Shown: positions 57,001 to 63,625, counted from the stretch's first letter. The stretch: 64,000 bases of DNA from Chitinophagaceae bacterium 26-R-25 (GCA_029906195.1 JARWSJ010000001.1:2976001-3040000), one strand, 5' to 3'. A program made the numbers and translations. The notes: generated from the sequence alone by a model not told the origin.

Positions 57001-57297
57001 AGTCAATTGTGTAATGAGGCTCGACTGAGATCCGCTGACTGGAATTTCTTTGCTGGTGTAACCTGTGAAAGACAAGATCAGTACTGCGTTTTTATCAACG
57101 GAGAGAGAGTATCTTCCCGTTTCGTCTGTAGTACTGCCGGTTTTGGTTCCTTTGACCATTACGTTTACACCTTTTAAAGGCTGTCCGCTCTGGTCTTTTA
57201 CCGTTCCGGTAATGGTTCGGGTCTGGGCCAAGGCAGTCGCGCCCAGAAAAAGTGTTAGTGTTAATGCACAAAGGCATTTTTTGGCAATTAGCTTCAT
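54028..57297 (-). CDS. SusC/RagA TonB-dependent receptor, no STN domain
   Basis: A 1089-residue outer-membrane transporter. Signal peptide, then carboxypeptidase-D-like domain (about 27-110, ITGTVKDQSGQPLKGVNVMV), plug (VVVGYGKQKKINMTGAVETI, YGARAPYGVLVISTK) and barrel to the terminal aromatic SFGVNLGF. The STN domain of the other SusC is missing, so it should not signal through FecR; no local sigma, HTCS or other regulator is present, and control must come from elsewhere. Confidence 0.95.
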   Translation of the reverse strand: MKLIAKKCLCALTLTLFLGATALAQTRTITGTVKDQSGQPLKGVNVMVKGTKTGSTTDETGRYSLSVDKNAVLILSFTGYTSKEIPVSGSQSSLITQLTVADKSLEDVVVVGYGKQKKINMTGAVETISAKQLENRPVTSATAMLQGTAPSLVFSAPSGGNTPGSRPTVQIRGSAAIANSGVVGTTEPLVVIDGIPGTMTDFDALNPNDIESVSVLKDAAASAVYGARAPYGVLVISTKMAKRNESPQFTYDGNFAKVTPVRVPHTVDAYTYALAIDQGQMNVAGGNANAVSYTKGILDTIQDNILHPGKYTYAQLNPFIYTNGTPSGYGTAMNNNDMVDVWLRSSFRQQHNFSVRGGSDKTTYFLSGGYVNQPGVLNYVQDIDNFKRYNINGSLMSQVNDWLKLSYHTRYSLGQSTAPIGGLGLGRSGLYTWIFGSAPTTPVMTGVGELNPTMLTASNGGSIVSKSHRLDNILGADINILKGLTAHIDGTWRLSVSDYQSLTIPVITKQPNGSYMAGTGANVSSLTKQSALETYWTVQGYMAYEYALKKHTFRIQAGASAEEDNYKNMTGTNINLYTPDLPAFAVASGASPSLSDAVNTWATAGFFGRFNYNYDSRYLLEVNGRYDGSGRYSADKRWGVFPSASAGWNMSNEKFWKGIASIVNRAKIRASYGTVGNQGNAAGYLHIPTMTTGNKSSWLFNGATLPYVNMPGILNMDRTWEKLTTADVGLELGFLNNRLTSEFDYFNRRAWDVIGPATPVPTVLGTTAPDVNNAEFVTKGWEAQVKWADNINQRWNYSVGLGLSDAQSKVTKYNNPAPALTDWYVGKKFGEIWGYVSDRLLTQSDFPNTSTVGQQPIINQSKISNGAKWYAGDVKYEDLNGDKVISPGASSLADHGDLKIIGNSTPRYRFNFTLASGYSFPKAGRVDVSIFLEGVGKRDLFMGSTYSWWGGPISSQTSIAQGIYQGDKSLDFYRDANSDARVLSVLGQNVNSYFPRPYTGAEGAKNFATSSRYLVSGAYMRLKNVMLTYSLPNQWLNVAKIKTCRFYFSAENIAVLSAKNMPNYIDPENGVGLSYPQQATYSFGVNLGF

Positions 57298-57662
57298 CGT
57301 TAGTTTTGTTTTAATCGAAGAATGGAAGCAAAATAGACGATAATGGAGGGAAGCCCCATGTCTGATTGCGAAAAAAAACCGTCATTTTGCGAAACCTTAG
57401 AGAATCTTCTCCCGTCGGGCAAACCGCTATTAAGTGTAGTAAAAACGACCGTCTCGCCTTATAAAAACCGTTTGTGTGCTTGATACAGCACTGCATAACA
57501 TGCAAAATACGAACTAGAAAAAATCAGATATCAATTAGCTAATTTGAAGGACCAGTTGCTAATTTCGCTTGACAAGTGAAAATGTAGGTGAAGATTTTTT
57601 GATGCCTGTAAATTTATTTCAGGACGAGGAAAAGAGACTTGAAAATAACGCTGGGTAAAATA
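57298..57662. other. intergenic region upstream of susC
   Basis: About 365 bases without a gene, containing the promoter of the second PUL. No clear -7 box, operator or word array is seen. Confidence 0.35.
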
Positions 57663-57695
57663 AAATAAGGATTACAAGAGTTGTAATCCTTATTT
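57663..57695 (-). terminator. tRNA-Cys terminator
   Basis: A perfect 15-bp stem (57663-57677 with 57681-57695) around a 3-base loop, followed on the minus strand by TTATTTTATTTTA. It starts 2 bases after the tRNA end. Confidence 0.85.
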
Positions 57696-57697
57696 CG

Positions 57698-57768
57698 AGG
57701 TCCCGAGCGGATTCGAACCGCTGTAGAAGCTTTTGCAGAGCTCTGCCTAGCCACTCGGCCACAGGACC
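57698..57768 (-). tRNA. tRNA-Cys (GCA)
   Basis: 71 bases on the minus strand fold as a cloverleaf: acceptor GGTCCTG with CGGGACC, T arm with GGTTCGAATCC, anticodon loop CTGCAAA giving anticodon GCA. The discriminator base is U, as expected for tRNA-Cys. The CCA end is not encoded. Confidence 0.95.
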
Positions 57769-57794
57769 TTATATAACCCTTTTGCGAGGGGTTG

Positions 57795-57802
57795 CAAAAA
57801 TA
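57795..57802 (-). promoter_or_regulatory. candidate tRNA-Cys -7 promoter box
   Basis: TATTTTTG on the minus strand matches TAnnTTTG exactly, 26 bases before the tRNA 5' end. A short leader hairpin (AACCC with GGGTT) lies between. No -33 TTG is seen. Confidence 0.5.
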
Positions 57803-57914
57803 AGGGTATTTTTATGTTTAAAAAAAGAACTTTCTATAAAATATTTAATCTCCAATTAAGGCTGACTTGTTAGCTTTGGGAGTATTGACCTTTCCCGTAT
57901 AAAATTTCTGCAAA

Positions 57915-58787
57915 ATGAAACAAATAGCGCCTTCTGAACTGATAATCAACAGCCGTGGAGCAGTCTATCATCTGGATGTTCGTCCCGAAGAACTGGCAAC
58001 TACTATCATTACCGTCGGCGACCCTGATCGCGTGGCGTTGCTAAGCAGGCATTTTGATAACATTGAATACAAGCGCCAGCACCGTGAATTTATTACCCAC
58101 ACCGGTACCATCAATAACAAAAGGCTGTCTGTTGTTTCTACGGGAATCGGTCCTGACAATATCGATATTGTGATTAACGAGCTGGATGCATTGGTAAACA
58201 TCGACTTTGAAACCCGCACTATTAAAGAAGAGCTTACGGCTTTGCAGATAATGCGCCTCGGCACCTGCGGTTCGCTACAGAAAGATATTCCGGTGGATAA
58301 TTTCGTGGCCTCCACGCACGGTCTTGGTCTGGACAATCTGCTTAACTTTTACCGCCACGAGCATAACGATGAAGAAAAATTGCTGTTGCAATCTTTCATG
58401 ACCCAAACCCAACTGAATAATTCTTCGCAACCCTATATAAGCGGCGCTTCGGCTTCGCTGTTAAAGAATTTTGTTGATGGTTTCCACCAGGGAATTACCG
58501 TAACCTGCCCTGGATTTTATGGCCCCCAGGGCCGCGTTTTGCGCCTTGGCCTCAGCAATCCTCAACTGGTGGACCGGCTTACAGACTTCAGTTTTGGACA
58601 ACACCGGATCTCCAATTTTGAAATGGAAACTTCTGCCATTTACGGGCTTGGCAGGCTGCTGGGTCACCATTGCCTTAGCCTGAACGCTGTGGTAGCAAAC
58701 CGGGTCGTGAAAGAATTTTCTAAAGACAGCGCTTTGGCAGTGAACAAACTGATTGAAAAGGTGCTTGGCATTGTGAGCACAATTTAG
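57915..58787 (+). CDS. nucleoside phosphorylase (uridine phosphorylase-like)
   Basis: A 290-residue protein with the PNP/UDP phosphorylase fold: VGDPDRVALLSRHF near residue 33 for phosphate, STGIGPDNIDIVINEL, RLGTCGSLQ and ISNFEMETSAIYGLG for ribose binding. It would cleave nucleosides with phosphate for salvage. The exact base preference is not certain. The word array at 58786 starts over its stop codon. Confidence 0.88.
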   Translation: MKQIAPSELIINSRGAVYHLDVRPEELATTIITVGDPDRVALLSRHFDNIEYKRQHREFITHTGTINNKRLSVVSTGIGPDNIDIVINELDALVNIDFETRTIKEELTALQIMRLGTCGSLQKDIPVDNFVASTHGLGLDNLLNFYRHEHNDEEKLLLQSFMTQTQLNNSSQPYISGASASLLKNFVDGFHQGITVTCPGFYGPQGRVLRLGLSNPQLVDRLTDFSFGQHRISNFEMETSAIYGLGRLLGHHCLSLNAVVANRVVKEFSKDSALAVNKLIEKVLGIVSTI

Positions 58788-58892
58788 CTAAACGCCAAAG
58801 GCCTAACGCTTAACGCCCTTGAGGTGCCACAATCTATTTAGCCGGTTACGCCCTAAACGCGTTAGGCGTTGGGCACTAAGCTTTAAGCGTTT
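58786..58892. repeat. heptad-word inverted repeat
   Basis: CCTAACG CTTAACG words (58786-58818) face GCGTTAG GCGTTGG words (58850-58892). It is the same word family as the perfect hairpin at 23300 and the array at 22438. Confidence 0.7.
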
Positions 58893-58908
58893 GTAAAGCA
58901 ACAAATCT

Positions 58909-58916
58909 TACCTTTG
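58909..58916 (+). promoter_or_regulatory. candidate dapF -7 promoter box
   Basis: TACCTTTG matches TAnnTTTG exactly, 40 bases before the dapF ATG. The nearest TTG upstream is 15 bases away, closer than the usual spacing. Confidence 0.5.
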
Positions 58917-58956
58917 ATAATTGCCCGAATCAATCAAAAAGGACAAAAGGAGATAT

Positions 58957-59745
58957 ATGAAACTTAATTTTTTTAAGTACCAGGGAACAGGAAATGACTT
59001 TGTGATTCTTGATAACCGTAACCATGAATACGATGCCTTAACCAATGAGCAAGTGAAATTTTTGTGTGATCGTCGTTTTGGAGTTGGTGCAGATGGCTTG
59101 ATGCTGTTGAACAGTGCTGGTGATTACGATTTCGAAATGAAATACTACAACTCAGACGGCAACACAAGTACAATGTGCGGAAATGGTGGACGCTGCCTGG
59201 TGAAGTTTGCTTTTCACCGCGGTATTACAAGGACAATTTATCGCTTTATTGCAGCAGACGGATTGCATGAAGCTGAAATTGACATGGATGGCACTGTAAG
59301 TCTGAAAATGAAAGACGTTTCTACAATTGAAGAACTCAATCATAAAGATTTTTTACTGGATACAGGTTCCCCACACTATGTGAAAATGGTCAGCGATGTA
59401 ATGGATTATGATGTGTACCAAAAAGGGCACGACATACGCTATAGCAACAAATTTGCAAAACAAGGCGTGAACGTAAATTTCGTAGAGCAAAAGAATGATG
59501 ATGAGATCATTGTTCGCACTTACGAACGCGGTGTTGAAGATGAAACACTAAGTTGTGGCACCGGCGTTACAGCAAGCGCTTTGGTTAATTTTCATAATGA
59601 AATTGGTTTTAACGAAGTAATCGTTACAACAAAAGGTGGCAAACTGTCCGTAGAATATGATCGCCACAAAGAGGGGTCGTATTCTGATATCTGGCTGTGC
59701 GGCCCTGCTGACATGGTTTTTGCCGGATGCATTGAGATTAATTAG
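58957..59745 (+). CDS. dapF: diaminopimelate epimerase
   Basis: A 262-residue enzyme converting LL- to meso-diaminopimelate for peptidoglycan and lysine. YQGTGNDFVILDN begins the chain; the two catalytic Cys are in TMCGNGGRCL (about C76) and ETLSCGTG (about C206). ATG 58957 is preceded by AAAGGAG, a good ribosome site; the upstream TTG at 58921 is not needed. The stop codon lies inside the word array at 59739. Confidence 0.96.
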   Translation: MKLNFFKYQGTGNDFVILDNRNHEYDALTNEQVKFLCDRRFGVGADGLMLLNSAGDYDFEMKYYNSDGNTSTMCGNGGRCLVKFAFHRGITRTIYRFIAADGLHEAEIDMDGTVSLKMKDVSTIEELNHKDFLLDTGSPHYVKMVSDVMDYDVYQKGHDIRYSNKFAKQGVNVNFVEQKNDDEIIVRTYERGVEDETLSCGTGVTASALVNFHNEIGFNEVIVTTKGGKLSVEYDRHKEGSYSDIWLCGPADMVFAGCIEIN

Positions 59746-59879
59746 GAATTAGAAATTAGGAGTTAGGAATTAGTGGTGTTTGATAATCATTCGATAACCT
59801 GCACCGCTAACACTTAACTCTAATTTTTTACTTCCTTGCATATTGGTTCTAATTCCTAATTTCTAATTCCTAATTCCTA
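59739..59879. repeat. heptad-word inverted repeat between dapF and corA
   Basis: AATTAGG AATTAGA words (59739-59773) pair with TAATTCC TAATTTC words (59847-59879). The left arm covers the dapF stop codon and the right arm ends 7 bases before the corA start. Confidence 0.85.
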
Positions 59880-59886
59880 TTTTTTT

Positions 59887-60825
59887 GTGATTCAAATTTT
59901 CAAAAACATTAACCACCAAACGGTTGCTATTGACAAGGCTGAAAACGGTGCATGGATCAATGTATTGCCGCCTTTGAAACAGGAAGAGTTTAACGACCTT
60001 TCTGAGCAACTGGATGTACCCTTAGACTTTTTAACTGACTCACTGGATATTGATGAACGCTCGCGCTATGAAGAAGAAGACAATGTGAAGCTGATCGTTA
60101 TCAAAACGCCTACCGAGAACAACTCTTTCAACGAGAGCGACGCGTTTTACATTACCATTCCTATTTGTATTATCCTAACGCATAATCAAATTATCACCGT
60201 AAACTCTTTCGAGAATGCTGCGATAAAGAAATTCCTTAGCACATTTCAAAACCGCCATCCAGACAACAGGAAAATGATGGTGTTGAAGATCTTCGAAAAG
60301 ATCGTGCAGAACTACATGGCGTATTTGAAAGAGATCAATCAGCGCAGAAACATACTGGAGCAAAAACTGTATGACTCTAACCGTAACGAGGAGCTGCTGG
60401 AATTAATGCGTATTCAAAAGAGCCTCGTATATTTTGTAACGGCACTTCGATCAAATGAGTTGTTACTACTAAAGCTTGAAAGAACAAACTTCCTGGGTCT
60501 GAATGATGAAGAAAAAGAATTTTTGAAGGACCTTATAGTTGACGTTTCGCAAGCGCTTGAAATGTCGAACACTTACACCAACATCTTAAGCAGTACGCTG
60601 GATGCATTTGCAAGCATCATCAGCAACAACCTTAACAATGTGATGAAGCGCCTGACATCTATCACCATCATTTTATCACTACCAGCTTTAGTGGCGGGCA
60701 TTTACGGAATGAACGTGCCGATACCATACCAAACTTATCCGCACGCATTTTACATTCCGCTGATCCTGTCGGTAGTTGCATCAATAATTTTGAGTTGGTA
60801 CTTCTTGAAGAAGAAATGGTTCTAG
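59887..60825 (+). CDS. corA: CorA-family magnesium transporter
   Basis: A 312-residue protein with a GTG start at 59887. It has a cytoplasmic alpha/beta domain, a long helical stalk and two C-terminal membrane helices; the signature YGMNVP follows the first helix (GMN at about 274-276). It forms pentameric channels for Mg2+ or related divalent ions. The C-terminal basic tail (KKKWF) matches the family. Confidence 0.93.
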   Translation: MIQIFKNINHQTVAIDKAENGAWINVLPPLKQEEFNDLSEQLDVPLDFLTDSLDIDERSRYEEEDNVKLIVIKTPTENNSFNESDAFYITIPICIILTHNQIITVNSFENAAIKKFLSTFQNRHPDNRKMMVLKIFEKIVQNYMAYLKEINQRRNILEQKLYDSNRNEELLELMRIQKSLVYFVTALRSNELLLLKLERTNFLGLNDEEKEFLKDLIVDVSQALEMSNTYTNILSSTLDAFASIISNNLNNVMKRLTSITIILSLPALVAGIYGMNVPIPYQTYPHAFYIPLILSVVASIILSWYFLKKKWF

Positions 60826-60830
60826 AAGCA

Positions 60831-60924
60831 ATAACTGAATAACCGAATAACTGAATAACCGAAAGGTTCAAGTAGTTGTAGCATGCAACACAGAAACTAA
60901 TTCCTAATTTCTAATTCCTAATTC
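60831..60924. repeat. two unpaired word arrays of different families
   Basis: An octad array AACTGAAT AACCGAAT at 60831-60862 and a heptad array TAATTCC TAATTTC at 60897-60924 share one short spacer but do not pair. The second runs to the base before the Nudix start region. Confidence 0.7.
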
Positions 60925-60925
60925 A

Positions 60926-61381
60926 ATGATCACTCTTCGCGTATACGGCATTTTAAAAGACGAATCCGGAAGAATTTTAGTAAGCGATGAGTTCATCCGC
61001 GGAGCTTATTACACTAAGTTTCCCGGCGGTGGGCTTGAGTTTGGCGAAGGCACACGCGATTGCCTGAAACGGGAGTTCAAGGAAGAAATGAATCTTGAAG
61101 TGGAGGTGCTTGAACATTTATACACCACTGATTTTTTCCAGATGAGTGCCTTTCGCGAAGGCGATCAAATTGTTTCCATTTATTATTGGGTGAAAGCACT
61201 GGAACCAATCAAAGCTCCACTTCGTGAAACACCTTTTGATTTTGATGAAAGAGAATTAAAGATGTACGAAGCAACAGGTGAAACAGAAACCTTCCGTTTT
61301 ATTGATAGTAAAGATTTTTCTGCAGAATGTGTGTCATTGCCGATTGACAAGGTTGTAGCGGATATGATAAGAGGGAAATAA
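60926..61381 (+). CDS. Nudix hydrolase
   Basis: A 151-residue protein. The Nudix box GGGLEFGEGTRDCLKREFKE and EEMN (about 34-56) is complete, with the metal-binding REFKEE. It hydrolyses a nucleoside diphosphate linked to another moiety; the substrate is unknown. Its start codon lies right after a word array, with no clear ribosome site. Confidence 0.9.
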   Translation: MITLRVYGILKDESGRILVSDEFIRGAYYTKFPGGGLEFGEGTRDCLKREFKEEMNLEVEVLEHLYTTDFFQMSAFREGDQIVSIYYWVKALEPIKAPLRETPFDFDERELKMYEATGETETFRFIDSKDFSAECVSLPIDKVVADMIRGK

Positions 61382-61420
61382 GAACGCAGATCTTCATGAT
61401 TGTCATGATGAGTTATGATC
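61382..61420. repeat. single arm of the GAACGCAGAT family
   Basis: GAACGCAGATCTTCATGATT with TGTCATGATG follows the Nudix stop directly; no facing arm is found nearby. Confidence 0.65.
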
Positions 61421-61510
61421 TAAAAACGCTTAACATTGATTAAACAAATATCTAACAAAACGATCGTCAAAATACTTTTGTTTTAAAAAGCGCTTGTACA
61501 TTTGCGTTAT

Positions 61511-61568
61511 AGATATCATATTGCACGTTTTGAAATAAAAAAGCCTTAGTTCGCAGCTAAGGCTTTTT
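61511..61568 (+). ncRNA. candidate small RNA, copy 1
   Basis: A -7 box TACATTTG (61497-61504) within GCGCTTGTACATTTG precedes about 58 bases with no reading frame, ending in a terminator: AGCCTTAG pairs with CTAAGGCT around TTCGCAG, then TTTTT. The whole unit, including about 60 bases upstream, is duplicated about 250 bases on. The 5' end is estimated. Confidence 0.55.
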
Positions 61569-61764
61569 ACGTTTATATACCTCACCCCGATTCATGTTCG
61601 CACAAATCGAAATCATTTAGAATGTTCAATTATTGTTCATTAGGCCACGAATCAAAATAGTTACTCTCAACATCCTGAAGATCTTTACATTGCACAAATA
61701 AATATCTCACATAACATTCATCAAATCGCTCACATTTTCAAATGCGCTTGTATATTTGTGGTCT

Positions 61765-61864
61765 GGATATCATGTCTTAAGGGCGTATCCCTTACCTACC
61801 AAAAGATAGGCTATATTCCCACAGACTAAATTAATTAAGCCTCAGTTCGTAGCTGAGGCTTTTT
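61765..61864 (+). ncRNA. candidate small RNA, copy 2
   Basis: A -7 box TATATTTG (61751-61758) within GCGCTTGTATATTTG precedes about 100 bases ending in AGCCTCAG/CTGAGGCT with loop TTCGTAG and TTTT. The stem differs from copy 1 by one compensatory pair (U-A to C-G), which indicates selection on RNA pairing. It has an extra central segment with hairpins AAGGG...CCCTT and CCTA...TAGG. The 5' end is estimated. Confidence 0.55.
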
Positions 61865-61952
61865 ACGTTTATGCAACTTCTTAATAAGCGCTGAGATGAT
61901 GAGGCAGCGAGAACGAACCCTCACAGTATTTCTTAACTCAAAACGAAAAGGC

Positions 61953-62099
61953 ATGAAATCCAGAAAGTTTTGTCCCAAATGCGATCAAGAAATGAAAATG
62001 GTTTTTGCCCGACATGTAGTAAGGAATGGCAAGACCATTTACCCTGTAAACAGTCAGTTCCTCAGGTTCTTTATCTGCAACTGTACAAAACAAAAGTAG
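61953..62099 (+). CDS. 48-residue zinc-ribbon-like microprotein
   Basis: A small basic protein starting MKSRKFCPKCDQEM, with CPKC near the start and CNC near the end, a four-cysteine pattern that may bind zinc. AAAAGG precedes ATG 61953; the open frame further up to 61896 is not needed. A terminator follows at 62121. The function is unknown; RNA or DNA binding is possible given the charge. Confidence 0.6.
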   Translation: MKSRKFCPKCDQEMKMVFARHVVRNGKTIYPVNSQFLRFFICNCTKQK

Positions 62100-62120
62100 G
62101 AAAGCCTTCTTTCTGAAATT

Positions 62121-62154
62121 AGGAGTCGATTACTACGAATAATCGGCTCTTTTT
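62121..62154 (+). terminator. intrinsic terminator after the zinc-ribbon gene
   Basis: A 10-bp stem (62123-62132 with 62140-62149, one G-U pair), 7-base loop, then TTTTT. Confidence 0.85.
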
Positions 62155-62213
62155 ATTAGTGCAAAAGTATTTATTTATTTTAATTCCCCAGCCTGGCTTT
62201 GAGAATGCGCGCA

Positions 62214-62675
62214 TTACGTCGACTTAATTCTTACATCGTAAACTAGATCCCTTACATCTACGATTTTAACTTTTCTAAAATCAGGATGTTTCGGATTAAA
62301 CAAAAAATTGAATTCCTGCGACACAACCACCGAGGGAATTTTTATTACAGGAAAATTAGCGCCATCCAATAATTCGGTTCCAAAATCTTTTGTGGAAGAC
62401 GGTGCGGGAAACTCCTTCCAGTCTCCGGGAAGTTGTAACATGGTCAGTTCCTGTATCGCAATATCATCCGGAATTTCAAACGTGGTGATGCTCAGGGCCC
62501 TGGGAATATCTTCGATGTTTACATTAACAGTATATTCCAACAATGCCAGCGCCCTGCTTTCTGAAGTATAAATACATGCCGTCATAACATGGTTCCAACG
62601 CCCACCGTGCAGCTTCGCTCCTTCCCCCGTTAGATCATTAGCATATCTTGTTTTACCAACTCTGTAAACTTTCAT
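62214..62675 (-). CDS. RES-domain toxin (NAD+-depleting)
   Basis: A 153-residue RES-family protein. The motifs MKVYRVGKTRYA, GGRWN, YTSESRALALLEY and the late SVVVSQEFNFLFNP match the domain, whose members degrade NAD+ (phosphorolysis or hydrolysis) and arrest growth. It starts 9 bases after the antitoxin gene, the standard order for Xre-RES pairs. Confidence 0.9.
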   Translation of the reverse strand: MKVYRVGKTRYANDLTGEGAKLHGGRWNHVMTACIYTSESRALALLEYTVNVNIEDIPRALSITTFEIPDDIAIQELTMLQLPGDWKEFPAPSSTKDFGTELLDGANFPVIKIPSVVVSQEFNFLFNPKHPDFRKVKIVDVRDLVYDVRIKST

Positions 62676-62684
62676 GCTAATTAT

Positions 62685-63203
62685 TTATGAGTATATACCG
62701 TAGTCTATTCTTCCAATGACATGCCTAACCTCTTCTCTGCCGAACTGGTTGCTGCACATTTCATATGGCGTTTTGCCTCCCAAAGCAGTGTTTTGCCTGA
62801 ACATCCATTGATTAAATTTCTCTTCATCTTCAAACACTTCGTAGCCGTATGAATAAATGTCCGCAAGGCCAATTATCCTTTCGCTTAAGGTGGGATTGAA
62901 CTTTTCTGATCCCTGCTTATTGATGAGTGTCGATCTTGTTACAGAAAGCAGTACTGCAAGTTTATCATAATCCAATTCGGCCCGGTTCTTCAACTCTTCA
63001 AGATCCTTTTTACTGATACCAACAGACAATCTTTGCATCTTTTCTATTGGCGTCATATGGCTTTCAGGTTTCTTTGAGAGAATTGTAAAATCTACTTTAT
63101 AAACCTTGCCACCACCGGCAACGGCCTTCATGCCACCACCTTTAGTCCCTTTTATAACAGAGGAAGCTTTGCCCATTCTTGAAATTTTTCGTGTTTTCGC
63201 CAT
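62685..63203 (-). CDS. Xre/MbcA/ParS-type antitoxin (DUF2384)
   Basis: A 172-residue antitoxin. A basic, Gly-rich N-terminus leads to a helix-turn-helix-like region (YDKLAVLLSVTRSTLINKQG) and the C-terminal toxin-binding domain (LADIYSYGYEVFEDEEKFNQ, GGKTPYEM, VIGRIDYGIYS). It neutralises the RES toxin encoded next and probably represses the operon; two 11-base direct repeats lie right before its start. Confidence 0.9.
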   Translation of the reverse strand: MAKTRKISRMGKASSVIKGTKGGGMKAVAGGGKVYKVDFTILSKKPESHMTPIEKMQRLSVGISKKDLEELKNRAELDYDKLAVLLSVTRSTLINKQGSEKFNPTLSERIIGLADIYSYGYEVFEDEEKFNQWMFRQNTALGGKTPYEMCSNQFGREEVRHVIGRIDYGIYS

Positions 63204-63236
63204 AGTATAAAATTTAACTATGTACAGTATAAAATT
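63204..63236 (-). promoter_or_regulatory. candidate operator of the Xre-RES operon
   Basis: AGTATAAAATT occurs exactly at 63204-63214 and 63226-63236, 22 bases apart (two helical turns), immediately upstream of the antitoxin ATG. TGTACA is centred between them. This fits an autoregulatory binding site. Confidence 0.6.
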
Positions 63237-63281
63237 ACACTTTATAGCGAATACTTCAAACTTTATTTCGGTTTGCCGAAA

Positions 63282-63312
63282 AAAAACGAAAAAGCCGCTT
63301 CGTCAGCGGCTT
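63282..63312 (-). terminator. intrinsic terminator of the gene at 63326
   Basis: AAGCCGCT (63292-63299) pairs with AGCGGCTT (63305-63312); on the minus strand a T-run follows. It lies 13 bases past the stop of the gene at 63326-63529. Confidence 0.85.
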
Positions 63313-63325
63313 ACATTTTAAGACG

Positions 63326-63529
63326 TTACTCTGGTTTAGTGATCTGCCATTCTTTGAGCAATTCAAACAAATAATTGTAATCATTTCTCTTTGTCATATC
63401 TCCGCCATTGACCCAGGCTTTGCTGGAAAGAGCATCAATAAGACCTGCATAAATCATTTTGTGTGCAAAGTCTGGGGTGCTGGTTTCGAATCGTAAAACC
63501 AAAGCATTTTTTTCAAAGGAAACAGCCAT
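63326..63529 (-). CDS. 67-residue protein, unknown function
   Basis: A small protein (MAVSFEKNALVLRFETSTPD, then FAHKMIYAGLIDALSSKAWV) with mixed helix and strand pattern. The frame is open upstream to 63649, but those codons cross a hairpin and read poorly, so ATG 63529 is preferred. It has its own terminator. The family is not recognised. Confidence 0.55.
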   Translation of the reverse strand: MAVSFEKNALVLRFETSTPDFAHKMIYAGLIDALSSKAWVNGGDMTKRNDYNYLFELLKEWQITKPE

Positions 63530-63545
63530 AATTGAATAGGATGCA

Positions 63546-63625
63546 CAAAGCCCGTGCGTTAGGTGTCCTAGTTCATTATTAAACTTTGGGGGCTTTCGCC
63601 ACACCACACCATAGCACGGGCTTTG
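63546..63625. repeat. long-loop hairpin with attC-like core
   Basis: CAAAGCCCGTGC (63546-63557) pairs perfectly with GCACGGGCTTTG (63614-63625); GGTGT/ACACC extends the fold inward. GTTAGGT at 63558-63564 fits the GTTRRRY core of integron attC sites, but no partner core is found. Confidence 0.7.

Noticed and set aside
54028-57297. Local regulator for the second PUL
   Set aside because: No hybrid two-component, sigma/anti-sigma or AraC gene adjoins it; the nearest genes are a tRNA and nucleoside phosphorylase.
63546-63625. Complete integron attC site
   Set aside because: Only one core box is present at the stem and no partner box lies at a suitable distance; kept only as a finding of resemblance.
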